Assembly: GCA_037127255.1 (NCBI GenBank) | Contig: JBANSL010000004.1 | Coordinates: 25,365,967-25,429,966 of the forward strand | Source of the DNA: Persicaria tinctoria | Lineage: Eukaryota; Streptophyta; Magnoliopsida; Caryophyllales; Polygonaceae | Direction of reading: 5' to 3' | DNA: 64,000 bases | Shown: piece by piece, positions 46,789 through 58,475 of the stretch | Layout of the letters: each line of letters starts with the position of its first letter | How positions within the stretch are numbered: the stretch's first letter is position 1 | The notes under the pieces: model-generated | Seen by the model: the letters and a program-made list of their open reading frames with translations, nothing else | Told to the model about the DNA's origin: nothing | The model's database searches: none | Translations under genes and position numbers: made by a program

Positions 46789-48103
46789 GACAAGTAGGAT
46801 TGATAATGCATATTTCATATAGGCATTATAGGTGTTTCTTATTGTGTTTAGGTAGTGCTTTTGCTTATGTTCGAGTCTAGTTCCGTATATTGCTTGTGAA
46901 GTATTCGAGTTCGGAATCTACGCCTTTTTAGTGTTGATTCAGCAGAATTACATTTCGACCTTGAAGGGACTTTGGAAGAGCTTAAGAGACATGTTTTAGA
47001 GCATATGTTGTCTGATAAAGAAGCTAGAGAGGAGCAAGAAGACACAACATTGGAGATTATTGAAGTCAATAGAGGGAAATCCATCACTGTAAGGACAGTG
47101 ACGGCTGCCATTTACACGGCACATGCCGTTGGCCGATTTTCAGCAATTGCGATTTTGGATCCGAAGACCATATTTCCTATTATTTTATTATTATTTCTAT
47201 TAGGGTTTTGCCGACTCTTTGAGATTCTTTATTAGGTTTATTTAGTTCGTTAGAGGGATGAGATAAGAGACTATTCTGAGACTATGAACACCAATAGAGA
47301 GAATTGGCCTATGAGTGGCTAAACTCATAGTTTCGCATGTGAATCGAAGACATGGTTGTTTAGATTGTGAGGATTTGATTCTATTTAGTTATTCATATTC
47401 ATAGTTATCATCTTGTGCCTATTGATTATATTTGTGTTACTTTCAATGATTGATCACCGTGTTAGGAATTGCATCTTAGCTATGAATTTGTTATAGTGTT
47501 CTTGATAGCAAATAAAGTATTGAAGTAGTGATATTTCTTTTTCTTTTTAGTGGATGATTTCAATTGATCTATGTTGGAGATATGTCGATTAGGGCTGATT
47601 AGGGTTGTTACGGTTTGTCTAAATTGCATTGAATCAATATGCCAATTGGTCTAATTACTTGAGTCCTTAATGCTATTCTTTAGTGATATTGAATAAGGTG
47701 ATTGTATCCATGCTGATCTCTCAAATTTAGTCAAGTAGATATGTGTTTATGAATAATTGATAGATCAATCTTAGGACCATGAATTTCAACCATTGTCAGA
47801 GAATTATAGGTTAAATATTCTTTCTACTTTGTTATTAATCTACTTTGCAATCATAAAGTTGGTTACTTTTACATCTTGGTTATTTGCTACAAATCATTCC
47901 TTTGTCATAAGAGTCATTGTTAAGAGTTATTGAATAGGAAATCACTTCTCCTTGTGGGTTCGACTCTGGAAATAATTGCTATACTAGTAGTTGTTTGGTT
48001 TATCAAGTGATTGATTGACAAATCTATTGATTGTGTGTTTTAGTTTGGATTATATTACTATTTAGCAAAGGGCGAAAGTGCCAACGACGTTCGTCCTGCA
48101 CCA
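46789..48103 (+). mobile_element. Solo LTR Z, copy 2
   Basis: Counterpart of 31808-33122 with the same AGGAT target-site duplication; one A to G difference near 47685. Confidence 0.85.
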
Positions 48104-48108
48104 AGGAT

Positions 48109-48220
48109 CTTCCGCCATATACGCAGCACAATTAAATCATTAGGTACAAAGAACTGTCCTTTTTTTACGGGGACGTCATCAATAATTCCAATGGGCGGGA
48201 TGGCAGTAGGTAAACCGTCA
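48109..48220 (-). pseudogene. Protease N-terminal half of element Y, copy 2
   Basis: Counterpart of 33128-33239. Confidence 0.65.
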
Positions 48221-50670
48221 TGTGTAAACTTCGCAAAAGAAATTCCCGCACAAATAACTAAGTATAGCGATAAGTGAGGGTCGAACCCACATGAAAATCT
48301 AAGATTCAATCTCAAAAGCTACTTTACCAAAAAGTGGAAAATAAGCAAGTAAATATGGGGAATAGAACTAAGATTCCTCCCATCTTAGTTTCACCTGCGC
48401 TTTCATCGACATTGGTTGGCTTAATTGGTCCTAGATATAAACTCAAGTTGTATGGTTTCTTTAACTTACATTCCTCCCATCTTAGTTTGAATAGATTAAA
48501 GCAGAAAGAGCACAATTAATCCCTTACATCATTATGCAACCTAAGCACGGACAAAGATTTAATATAAAGATAGCACAAGTTCCTACGAATCTAGGCATAT
48601 GAATAACACCAGGTATGCAAGCTAACCGATGTTTAAGACATATGTCGAAATCCCTATTTAGTCATGATCAAAGAAAGGTTCTCACAATCCTAACCATGCT
48701 ACTACGAAATTCATTCAATGACGAAAGAACAAAAACCTAGCAAGATACTATTATAGTCGCGAATCACAATAATATCATCAATAATCACAAGAGAAATCAA
48801 AAGACCAGTAGGAAACAACTAAATTTAAGCCTCACAAACCACCAACAAAGTCTCCAAACACAGGTTAAATAAATAAGAAACTTACCTAAACTTAGGGTGG
48901 CTCAAAAATGGACCCGACCCGGAAACCCGACCCGACCCAGAAACCCAACCCGACCCGACCCGGAAAACACGGGGTCGGGGTTGACCCGAGACCCCCAGGG
49001 GTCGGGTCTCAAGTCGAATTTTAGGAAATCCCGGGTCAACGGGCGGGTCGAGTCAGACCCGACGGGTCTCGGGGTTTGACCCGTTGACCCGGATTTAAAA
49101 AAAATATTGTTTGTTGTGTCATTTCTTTTGTGTGCGCTTTAGAGTTTACTTTAGACTACTCTCCCTCTATGACTCCCAAACTCCAACCCAGTTCTTCAAA
49201 AACCGTAAATCGCCAGAGTCTTAATACTCCACCTTGCGGACCTTGTTGTCGCCGACTCGCCATTGGATCGTCCGCCGTCACTGGTGGAGCAGGTAGCGCA
49301 GCTGCGTGCAGATCCATCCCCTCTCCCTCTCTATTTCATTAGTAGATTGCTGGTGTGTCGTACTTTGTATATTATCCCCAAATTGAAGACAATCAGCCCA
49401 TGGAGATGGCCTGAACGAGGGCATAGGCGGCGAGGTTGACGGAGCTGATGTGTCCGATGAAGAGCTGTGTGATGACGAACACGCCGTAGGCCATCACCCG
49501 AAACACCACGGCAGGGTCGGCGATCCTGGCGATCTTCGATCTTAGTCTCTTCCCATGTCTTCTTTCCCAGCCTTTCCTTTGTCTCATCCTCCACTACTGG
49601 ATTCGCTTGCAGAAGCAACAGAACTGATTCTTCCATCGGTCTAATTGTCCCTTTAATTACTTTAGGTTTTGTCTCTTTCTAACTGATAGTGTAGTGGCCT
49701 GCAAAGTGGTAACAACTAACAAAATTGTAATTTTGTAAAATCTAACAAAATTTTAAAACTCGGGTTTTCGGGTGAACCAGTCACCCGACCCGCAAAACCT
49801 GGAAATACAAATCTCGGGTTCAGGTCGGGTGCCGAATCGAATTTTTAAAAATCCCGGGCCTTCGGGTTGACCCCCACCCGAAATTTTCGGGTCGGGTCGG
49901 GTCGACCCGGATGAGCCACCCTACCTAAACTCCTTCGAATTGATGAAAAAATAAGGAAACTTGAATGGATGAATAAAATACTGTCAATTATAATTGAAGG
50001 TCTGAGAATAGTTGTTCTCTAATGTCCATTTCGTGCCTCCCCTTGATAGGAAAGAAGAGACTCTGAAAACAAAGATATTTTCCTTAAAGATAATGCGGAA
50101 ATAATCCTAAAATAATATAAAATATCCTAAAAATATTAAAACTGAAAATAATAATAAATAAGTCTCAAAATGTCTTCCTTAAACCCTAAGGAATAAGTCC
50201 TCAAATGATTGGATCGAATCTTCCTCCGAAAAGATAGAATTTGGCTTCGAAAATCAACTTCTCTGCACGAACTCGCTGTCGCGACAGGTCCCTCGCGGCC
50301 GCAACTTAAGATGTTCAGCTGACCCTCTCGCGGATATCTTTCCGCTTCAAAACAATGGGACTCGTGGGCACGACCGAAGACCCGCGGCCGCGAAACATGA
50401 GAGATCCATGTGTTCTTGGGCTTTGCTTCCGACATTTGCTTTCCTTGCTCTCTTTTCTCATCTTTTCTTCCTCTTCCTTGCTCCATTGTGTACCTTTCCA
50501 TGCTAACCACAAGCCAGAACTACGAACCTACAAAAAACAATCAAAATAGTGTAGTTTCCGAACTTTCCAACAAAAATGACATAATATAAAATTAACTCTA
50601 AAACATAACCAAACAACCATGAAATGCAACTAAAACTACTCTATAGTGCCTATTGAAATATGCATTATCA
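48221..50670 (-). repeat. 3' LTR of element W with a hAT inside, copy 2
   Basis: Counterpart of 33240-35689. Here it is followed on the right by the full W internal region, so it is W's 3' LTR on the minus strand. Confidence 0.8.
48893..49923. mobile_element. Non-autonomous hAT carrying a MATE fragment, copy 2
   Basis: Counterpart of 33912-34942, TSD CCTAAACT on both sides. Differences from copy 1 include T to C near 49440 and G to C near 49793. The MATE fragment is at 49393-49636 (minus). Confidence 0.9.
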
Positions 50671-52308
50671 AACTACCCACGCTTAAGCTTCGCTAGTCCT
50701 CGAGCGAATAGTAAAAAGCAACCTATACCTACGAGTTCATCATTCATGCAATAGCCTTAAATAAAAGCAACATCAATTTAAATGAAGGACACGATTAAGT
50801 GCATAAACATCATATCATGTATTTAGCAATCAAAGCATAGAAGTAGAAATCATCCAACCTCACAATGACTATGTTTTTCACTTATGCTCTCATGTGTTTA
50901 GACAATTAAGTTTAACTCTCAACTCAATCCAAAATGCACTAAGCTCATAGACATTGACAACAATATAATCAAATCTCCACTGAAATGCCATCACTTACGG
51001 AAGAACAATAAAAAATAAGCAATTTGGCTATAGAATTTCACTCTTTTTTTTTCTTTTTCTTTTTTCCTCTTTTCTTTATCATTTTTGGGTTTTCCATTTT
51101 ATATTTTTTTTCTTTTCTCACTATGCTTTCTTTCGGCTGTGGTGTATTCCTTACACGAGTCAGAAACATGGGTGTCATGAATGGCCCCGGTCTATCAAAA
51201 CCTCAACTTACTTGAATGAAGTCCACTTGAACATCTTTTGACGCGAGTTGCAAACATAGGTGTCATGAATGAACCCGACTACTCAATGATCAAGCTTCCT
51301 TTCTTAGTGGATAGTTTTCAACACCGTTTTGTGCAAATCATACCCATGGGTGTCATGCGTAGACCCAGTTACTAAGTGCATCAACCATTGCAACCTTATT
51401 ACACTCAAATCTGACAAGCCACTAAAGCCAAATATTAAACATGAAAGCATAAACTTCGCAAGAAACAAACATGTGAGTCGGCTTTGACAATAGCTAATGA
51501 TGTCAATATCAAGAGGTAGAAACATTGGGAGAGTAAATCACACAATCAAGCAAAAGGATTATAAATGAATCCAATAAGGCTAAAACAATCTCACAAGGGT
51601 CATGTTTTGTAGGACTTCAATCATACTTTAGCTTAATCATACATGCTTAACTACATCACCAATCATGCTTCATAAGAAAACCTTTTAGAACGATAAGGCT
51701 AAGCAATTCAAACAAATTAATCGTAAGATTTACAAGTTCATGCCATAAGAAGATGTAGAGTTTCACTAACCAAGGTGGGTGTGTGAATAACAACATATAT
51801 GCAATGCATGATATTTTTGGATATTTTTTTGACATTTTCTAATTTTTTTCTTTTATTTTCAAATGCATAACTAAAAATAAAGACATACTGAAATTGAAAC
51901 ATGTAATGCATGCAAGAAATTGAAATATGACCTAACTAGATGTACTAAATCCCTCCCCCGGACTTAAATCTTTCATCGTCCTCAATGAACCAGAAAAGAC
52001 AACAAAAATAAACAAATAAAACTCGAGGCGAGGGAAGAGGAAACTAATGCGCTCACTGATGAGTTGGCCGGGGTGGATAGCCTGGAAACTGCAATCTATA
52101 GAGTATAGAGCAAAGATCATCAAACCTCGTCCTCTGGGCCTCTTGAGCAGCTCTAATCTCATCGTCGGATGAACTATGTTGGTGTTCAGATCGTGCCATG
52201 GGTTCATCATTAACCCTGTCAATCTATGTCATTATTCCTCTGGCCACTTTGAAGCCTGAAGATCAGCCCAGTTCGGCATTGGCTCTCTAGCAATACCAAA
52301 TACTCTTC
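50671..52308 (-). other. Noncoding 3' region of element W, distal part
   Basis: AT-rich with a T/C-rich tract on the plus strand (51043-51118) and three diverged copies of an ACATGGGTGTCATGAATGGC-type motif (51165-51190, 51254-51280, 51345-51370). A CCCTCCCCCGGACTTAAAT run at about 51951-51969 resembles conserved PPT-like sequences of related elements. No coding potential. Confidence 0.6.
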
Positions 52309-52602
52309 TCAGAGTCTCAAAAGACAACCTCTGACTATGTCCACCCAATCGAAACTTGTAAGACCTACTCCCCTTCTTATATGTAGCAAAAAAAATTCTC
52401 GAACCAAATCAGGGTAAGTAGGCACACAATTTTCAACTAAACCAGCAGCACCGCCCTTATCCATAGACACTCGAACATTGTCCTCCAAACCCAAAGATCA
52501 GAGAGTCAGAAGATCCAAAAACTTAGTGCAAGCATATTTTCGGCCCTCTAGCTTATTCCATTTATCTCTAGCATCACTCCTAAGTCCATTCGGCATCTCC
52601 AT
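52309..52602 (-). pseudogene. Env-like ORF remnant of element W
   Basis: The minus strand from ATG 52602 reads MEMPNGLRSDARDKWNKLEG, a TGA at 52498-52500, then in the same frame ENCVPTYPDLVREFFLLHI, ending at about 52309. The phrase Y-P-x-L-V-R-E-F is characteristic of the ORF found downstream of pol in Athila-type elements. Only about 95 codons are discernible. Confidence 0.55.
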
Positions 52603-53633
52603 ATTGACACGAGCCCTGAAATTCAAAGAGAAAGTATAGAAATTACCAAATCAGAGCTTTCTGTAGTTAGTCACGGCGGCGAGTGGGGTGGTCGCGACAA
52701 CGAAAAACATGACACGTTGGAGCTCTCGCAGGGCACTGGTCGCAGCGGCGAAATGGTGGATCGCGGAGGAAACGACGAACATCAGTGAAGATGTAATCTC
52801 ACTGTGGTGATCGGAATTGGCTCGAACTCCCTCATTTTCCTTCTTTGTTTCTCCCGACAAAAGATTCACAAGTTTTCTTCACCAAAACCCAACACAAAAC
52901 CACAGATCTATGGTTGGTGGTAAAAGGAAGTGGGTTTTGGTGGATGTGGAAGATAGAAGATGGATTGGATGTGGGTAAACGATTGAAATTTTAGTTTGGA
53001 TTTGTAGATCGGGACGTCGAGAGTTCAAATATATGCTCGGATATTGGATTCGGAGAGGGATGGTGATGGGTAGAGAGATGTGGGTGTTGAGGAAGCTTGG
53101 GACGATTATGGTGTGTATGAGTTTTGTGGTTTGGGGTTTTGATGGAGGTAGGGGATGATATGGAGAAGATGAACAACGGATAACGAGTAAAGGTTATTGG
53201 GCGTGAGGCCTACTGGGCCCTTTTTTATTGTATTTCTGGAACTGAACATGTCGCGGCGGTGAAAAGTAGAGGTCGCGGCTGGGAGATGAAGGCAATCGCC
53301 GGGGCTTGGTCAAAGAACTTACAACAGAAAGTCTTGGTGGGTCGCGACCGCGACTTGAGTGAAAAACCTCCCACTCAGTACTTCCAAATACCGAGTCGAT
53401 ATTTGGCTACTGTAAAGAATTAGTACATTTCACGGCCACGACAGATGGTTCTCGCTGTGGCGAAATCCATGGGCAAGCCTAGTTGTTCCCTTTTCCGTCC
53501 ATTCTTCACCGAAATCAAAATGATGGTCAACAAAACTCACAAAAACATTAGAATACCTAACCTACTATCCTAATGAAAGAAAATTTGACACTCATTCAAA
53601 TAAGAATGAAATATGAAATAACTAACTAAGAGT
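52603..53633 (-). other. Region between integrase and env-like remnant of element W
   Basis: GC-richer with W words (GTCACGGCGGCGAG, GTCGCGACAACG, GGTCGCAGCGGCG, GGTCGCGACCGCGAC) at 52668-52770 and 53250-53460. Short open frames occur but none resembles a protein. The 52920-53180 part is GT-rich on the plus strand. Confidence 0.5.
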
Positions 53634-55075
53634 TCAAAAGAAAAAATAAAGAAAGCTAACCTTGGGTTGCCTCCCAAGAAGCGTCCTTCTTTTCCATCCT
53701 AGGCTTGACGTCCTCAAAGCTCGAGTAACAATAGGTTCATGTAGAGCCATGTCCTCCACAATCTCATCTGAAAAGCCATCAAAGTGCCACTTAAGTCTAT
53801 GACCATTTACCTTAAACACTTGAGCGCTATTTTCATCCTTAATCTCCACCGCTCCATGTGGATAGATATGAACTATCGTGTAAGGACCTCTCCACCTTGA
53901 GCGAAGCTTTCCCGGAAAGAGAGTGAGACGTGATTGATAGAGGAGGACTTTGACACCAACTTTGAAGTCCTTCCTAAATATATGCTTATCATACCATGCC
54001 TTAGTCTTTTCCTTGTAGTTGACAACCTTATCATAAGCATCCCATCTAATCTCATCCAATTCATGCACTTGGAGCTTACGAAATTCACCAACTTCATCAA
54101 TCCTCATATTGCACTCCTTCACCGCCCAATAACCCTTCTGTTGGAGCTCCATTGAAAGATGACACGTCTTACCAAAAGCCAATTGATATGGTGACATATC
54201 AATAGGTGTCTTATAGGTCGTGCGATATGCCCAAAGAGCATCATCCAAGCGTTGACTCCAATCCTTGCGATTCGAGTTCACGGTCTTTTTTAGAATCCTT
54301 TTTCACCTCTCTATTAGAGACCTCAACTTGCCAGTTGGTTTGGGGGTGATAAGCGGTGAATATACGATGAGTGACATGATACTTCTTCAGAAGTGCATCC
54401 ACCGTATTATTGCAGAAATGCGTACCTCTATCGCTAATCAAAGCACGAGGAATGCCAAATGTACCAAACAACTCCTTAAGAAAGCCAGAAATAGTCTTAG
54501 AATCATCACTACTGGTGGCTTTTGCCTCCACGGTGGAGGCAAAAGCCACCAGGAGTGATGATTCTAAGACTATTTCTGGAGACATAGTCCACCACCAACA
54601 AAATGTAATAGTCCACCACCAAAAAACTAAAATAGTTACCAAAAAGAATTAGGAAATGGACCCATAAAATCAATACCCCACACATCAAAGATTTCACAAA
54701 AAATCATTCTAGTCTGTGACATTTCATTCCTAGGTGCAATGTTCCCTGTTCTTTGACATTTATCATATGACTTACAAAATGCATTCGCATCACAAAAGAT
54801 TGTTAGCCAATAAAATCATGATTCAAGAACTTTCCTAACAGTTTTATTATGTCCAAAGTGACCTCCACAAGCATAAGCATGACAAAAACTAAGGACATGC
54901 ATTACCTCATTGTCAAGAAGACATCGTCGAATTACCTGGTCAGCGCAATGCTTCCGTAAGAATGGATGGTCCCAAACATAGAACTTGGCATCTTGGCGAA
55001 TCATGTCCTTCTGAGAGTTGGCGAATTTCAGAAGAAACTCACCCGTCACTAAGAAGTTAACCACATTAGCAAATG
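53634..55075 (-). pseudogene. Integrase of element W
   Basis: The zinc-binding region starts ANVVNFLVTGEFLLKF and includes YVWDHPFLRKHC and CHAYACGGHFGHNKT (55075-54816). The catalytic core has FGIPRALISDRGTHFCNN and TAYHPQTNWQVEVSNRE (near 54480-54300). The C-terminal part has RLDDALWAYRTTYKTPIDMS and RLTLFPGKLRSRWRGPY, ending at about 53634. Frameshifts lie near 54270 and stops near 54640-54820. The start of the core is destroyed by a palindromic duplication (54485-54579). Confidence 0.88.
54485..54579. repeat. Near-perfect 95-bp palindrome inside the integrase
   Basis: Arms 54485-54531 and 54533-54579 (47 bp each) are reverse complements with one mismatch and a single central base. On the minus strand the arm encodes the normal VEAKATSSDDSKTISG stretch and its inverted copy precedes it. 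A smaller duplication of a TGGTGGTGGACTAT block lies next to it (54580-54622). Confidence 0.95.
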
Positions 55076-56230
55076 ATGCAGTACAAATGGCGATGATTCC
55101 TGGTGACATTGAGGACAACATGAAGGTGCCATTTGTCGGTTCGATCACTGGTGCAAGGGCCAAGAAGATTCGAGATGCAACTAGAGCACTTCTCGCCCGT
55201 TACCAAGGAACGATGGAGCAAGAGTTCAGGTCACCCTAGATCACTTTGCTCAAGACTAGACCACCAGCACAAGAGTTGAGCTTGCGTCCACAAACAGAGC
55301 TCATGAAGACTCGACAACACTCGCCTTGTCAAGACACCACTCGACACAAGCATGTCCCACTCGACACACCCCCATACCGAATGAAAGAGGGTCGGTTTCG
55401 AAGTGCCCATGGGCCATGCCGAGTGTCCGTTGTTGGGGGGCCGATTTTGTTATTTTATTGAAGCTATTTTTTTTTTTTGAATTTAGGAAATAATGTGTGG
55501 GAGGAATTATATCTCATCTAGATAGATTCCTTAACCACCAAATGGTTATTTATCTATCTTTATTAATATTGAGTTATCTTAGGAAATAATTATCTATCTT
55601 TAGATATTTTATTTATCTTTACCTAACCAAACCTCTATGCTTTGTAAGTAAGAATTGGTTAAGGTTTTCTATTTAAACAACATTGTATGCTTTGAATTAT
55701 TTAGATTGGAATTAATATTGAGGAACCTTTATAAGATTAAAGGTTTCCCTAATTCCCCAATCCAAAGGCTCTCATATTCTCTATGTTCTTACAACACTCG
55801 ACCATCACAAGATCCATCACCATCTGAAACACAAACAAAAACACAACCCTGAAATCGCCGCACCAGTGAAGGTAGAGCTGTGGCAGAAGGCTCGATGCTT
55901 CGTGACAACGCACCCGGCTTCGCTACCAGTGAGCGCTTGCCTCGGCACCCGCGTGCGCAGGCGCTCGGCTTCACCTAGACACATTTGCGCACTCGCCCTC
56001 GTTGCTCACTCTCGTTCCCTTGCTTTAATTTCTGTCGCTAATAGCTGTTTCCAAGTTGCTGAATTTGTTTAAGTATAAACTGTCACGATTTCAGAATATT
56101 ACTCATTGGTTTAAATTGTTCCAAAATTAGGAGATATCAAAGAGCATTGCAAGATCAGGCAAATATATGGTGTGATTCTTGATTCTGAGCCCATAGGTAA
56201 AGGATCGGGGATTCCAAACGTATCAGCAAA
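55076..56230 (+). mobile_element. Foreign retroelement fragment inserted between RNase H and integrase of W
   Basis: It interrupts the W frame between PWFAD and NVVNFLV. It contains a plus-strand coding tail (GSITGARAKKIRDATRALLA, 55118-55239), as seen near the C-terminus of some gypsy polyproteins. LTR-like sequence with a TATTTAAAC box (55670-55678) and a downstream leader then runs to about 56100. The edges share AT(T/C)AGCAAA (55070-55078 and 56220-56228), possibly a duplicated target. LTR limits could not be fixed. Confidence 0.55.
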
Positions 56231-57229
56231 CCATGGCCTAGGTGTGTTCAAAACATTCAAGGACAAGGGTGTGTTTGTAGTGATGGGTGAGATGGCATGT
56301 AGAGTCTCATCAGGAAAGTATCCAAATGTCCTATATTTCTCCCCCACACTATCCAGATGCACCAATCGACTGAGATGATCAGCTACACAGTTCCTAGCGC
56401 CCTTCTTATCCTTGATCTCAATATCAAACTCCCTCAAGAGTGGAATCCATCGGATGAGGCATGGCTTCGCCTCTTTCTTCTTTAGCAGGTATCTCAAAGC
56501 GGCATGATCAGTATAGATGATGACCTTAGCTCCCAAAAGATATGAGCGGTACTTGTCCAATGCAAACACAACCGCTAGGAGCTCCCTCTCCGTAGTGGTG
56601 TAGTTCTGTTGCGCTCCATTTAGCATCATGGAGGCATAGTAAATCACATGGGAAGCCTTGCCAATCTTCTGGCCAAGCACAACTCCAACGGCATAGTCAC
56701 TCGCATAACACATCAACTCAAAAAGAAGTGTCCAAATAGGAGCTTGGATGATTAGTGTAGACACAAGTCGATCTCTCAATGTATGGACGACTTCCTTTCA
56801 CTTCTCATCAAACTCAAAAGAAGCATCCTTCTTGAAAAGCTCACATAACGGCGCAGTTACTTTCGAAAGATCCTTGCTGAATCGATGATAGAATCCAGCG
56901 TGGCCCAGAAAAGATTGTATCTCTCTCTCTCTCACACACACAATGGTAGGATAGGACAAGGACTGAATGATCTCAATCTTACCCTTATCAATCTCAATTC
57001 CCTTCTTAGACACGATGTGACCCAATACAATACCTTGATCAACCATGAAGTGGCACTTTTCAGAATTCAGAACCAAGTTGGTGTCAACACACTTTTTCAA
57101 CACAAGTGCCAAATGAGCCAAACATGAATCAAAATCATCTCCATGCACTGTGAAATCATCCATAAATAACTCAATGAAGTTCTCAATATACTCAGAAAAG
57201 ATGCTGACTGACAGGCCTAAGGTCGTTAT
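56231..57229 (-). pseudogene. RT C-terminal part and RNase H of element W
   Basis: RT: SIFSEYIENFIELF then the catalytic FMDDFTVHGDDFDSCL (YxDD box as FMDD, near 57150), KCHFMVDQGIVLGHIVS, FLGHAGFYHRFSKDLS. RNase [50 protein letters not shown] and the HLSRL end motif. Frame changes near 56790. V is inserted directly upstream of SIFSEYIE. Confidence 0.88.
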
Positions 57230-58458
57230 GCCAAATCAAAGTAAATTCGTAAGATGCAAACTATAACAAGTATAGTAGGTAAGTTAGGGTCGAACCCACA
57301 GGGAAACAGAATCAATTGTAAAAGCAAGTATTATCACCCAAAAGTGACCGATTCAAGGGGGAGTTTTGTGTGTGAGTATTAGTGACAGAACAAGTTGCAA
57401 GTAAAGGTTGTGAATATATGACGGAAAAGTATCACACCAGGTAATTATCCGCACAACAACTGAGATGGTTCATCATCGCATTCTATGAATCTCAAGTTCT
57501 AATGTCCAGTAATTGTTCTCAATTCAGATCGTGTAATAGCTTTTAGTCCTACCAGTCCTAAAAGCACTTATCACCAAATTACAAGGGAAAACCTTCACCA
57601 AATAATAAAGCAATAGCATTCAAACATGAATTATAATGAGATACAAGCGATTCTAACAACCCGTTAAAATAGCCTGTAATCGAATCTCCCTCACAATCTA
57701 CCACAAGCAACCCGCGTATGGAGATTGTGTTTGCTACAGTGAATCTACAACCCCAAACCTGGAATTGGAAACCCTAGCAATATGACTAGTATCGATAAAC
57801 CTAGGTGATCAATCCAGATTAACCAATAATAAGCAATCAAGCAATAAGCTCAGGAGATCGAAACAATTAACAAAGGACGAACAAGAGTAGAATACTAACA
57901 ACCAAATCAATCGAAGGCTTCAAAGAACCAAGTGTAACAAAGGAGAGTTAGTTCTCCATAGGGTTTGTGAGATGAACAAAAGGAAAAATACGTCTCTGGA
58001 AAATTAACTTAATTCTTCTCTACTGCCTTCTCGGCCTATATAAACTAATTAAAATCGGGTTTAACATCCCGTAAAAATATAATAATATAATATTAAAACT
58101 AATAGGATAGGGAAACTCGGATAGGGATCCGACTCCAGGGACCGACGCGGGCGCGCCAAGTGCAGCGCGGGCGCGCCAGCCTCGTCTTCAACTCTTCTAT
58201 CTGTTTCCTCAGCGCGGCCACTTCCTCCTAGCAGCGTGGGTGCTCCAGGTAGCAGCGCGGGCGCGCCAAGTGCAGCGCGGCCGCGTCAAGGTCATCAGCT
58301 TCCAGCTGCTTCCGATCTTCTTCACTTCTGTAACTTGTATGATTTCTTCAACTTCTTCAACATGTTCCGAATCACCAAGTTCACACAAATATCTCTCATA
58401 ATGACATGTAAGTGATGACAAAAACTACTAAATGCGCTATGGAATATATCGCATATCA
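57230..58458 (-). repeat. 3' LTR of element V
   Basis: 1229 bp, plus strand TGCCAAATC ... GCATATCA. The minus-strand end holds a TGTGGGTTCGACCC block shared with the W LTR. TATA-like TTTATATAGG on the minus strand near 58036-58045. A six-word cluster of GCGCGGGCGCGCC lies at 58144-58288. Confidence 0.8.
58144..58288. repeat. V-word cluster in the LTR
   Basis: AGCGCGGGCGCGCCA-type words start at about 58144, 58164, 58211, 58233, 58254 and 58274, mostly 20-22 bp apart, in noncoding LTR DNA. Confidence 0.9.
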
Positions 58459-58475
58459 AATTCCCCCATACTTAA
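58459..58475 (-). other. Polypurine tract of element V
   Basis: The minus strand TTTAAGTATGGGGGAATT ends at the LTR start. A second similar run (AAGTATGGGGGAGGG on the minus strand) lies at about 59062-59076. Confidence 0.7.

Larger units (their letters stand above)
35846..50823. repeat. Copy 2 of the ~15-kb direct tandem duplication
   Basis: Same content and order as 20861-35842. After 50823 the sequence continues into the rest of element W, so the right edge is the original continuation of the unit. Confidence 0.95.
50671..57229 (-). mobile_element. Internal region of element W (Athila-like Ty3/gypsy), interrupted
   Basis: On the minus strand, from right to left: RT (57229-56800), RNase H (to about 56230), integrase (55075-53634), then a long noncoding region with an env-like remnant and the PPT next to the 3' LTR. 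RT before integrase defines Ty3/gypsy; LTR type, motifs and the extra ORF fit the Athila/Tat clade. Interrupted by a foreign fragment (about 55076-56230) and by element V at 57229/57230. The gag, protease and 5' LTR must lie outside the window. Confidence 0.85.

Noticed and set aside
55076..56230. Complete LTR retrotransposon or MULE
   Set aside because: No paired LTRs or terminal inverted repeats could be found, and the 9-bp edge similarity is imperfect.
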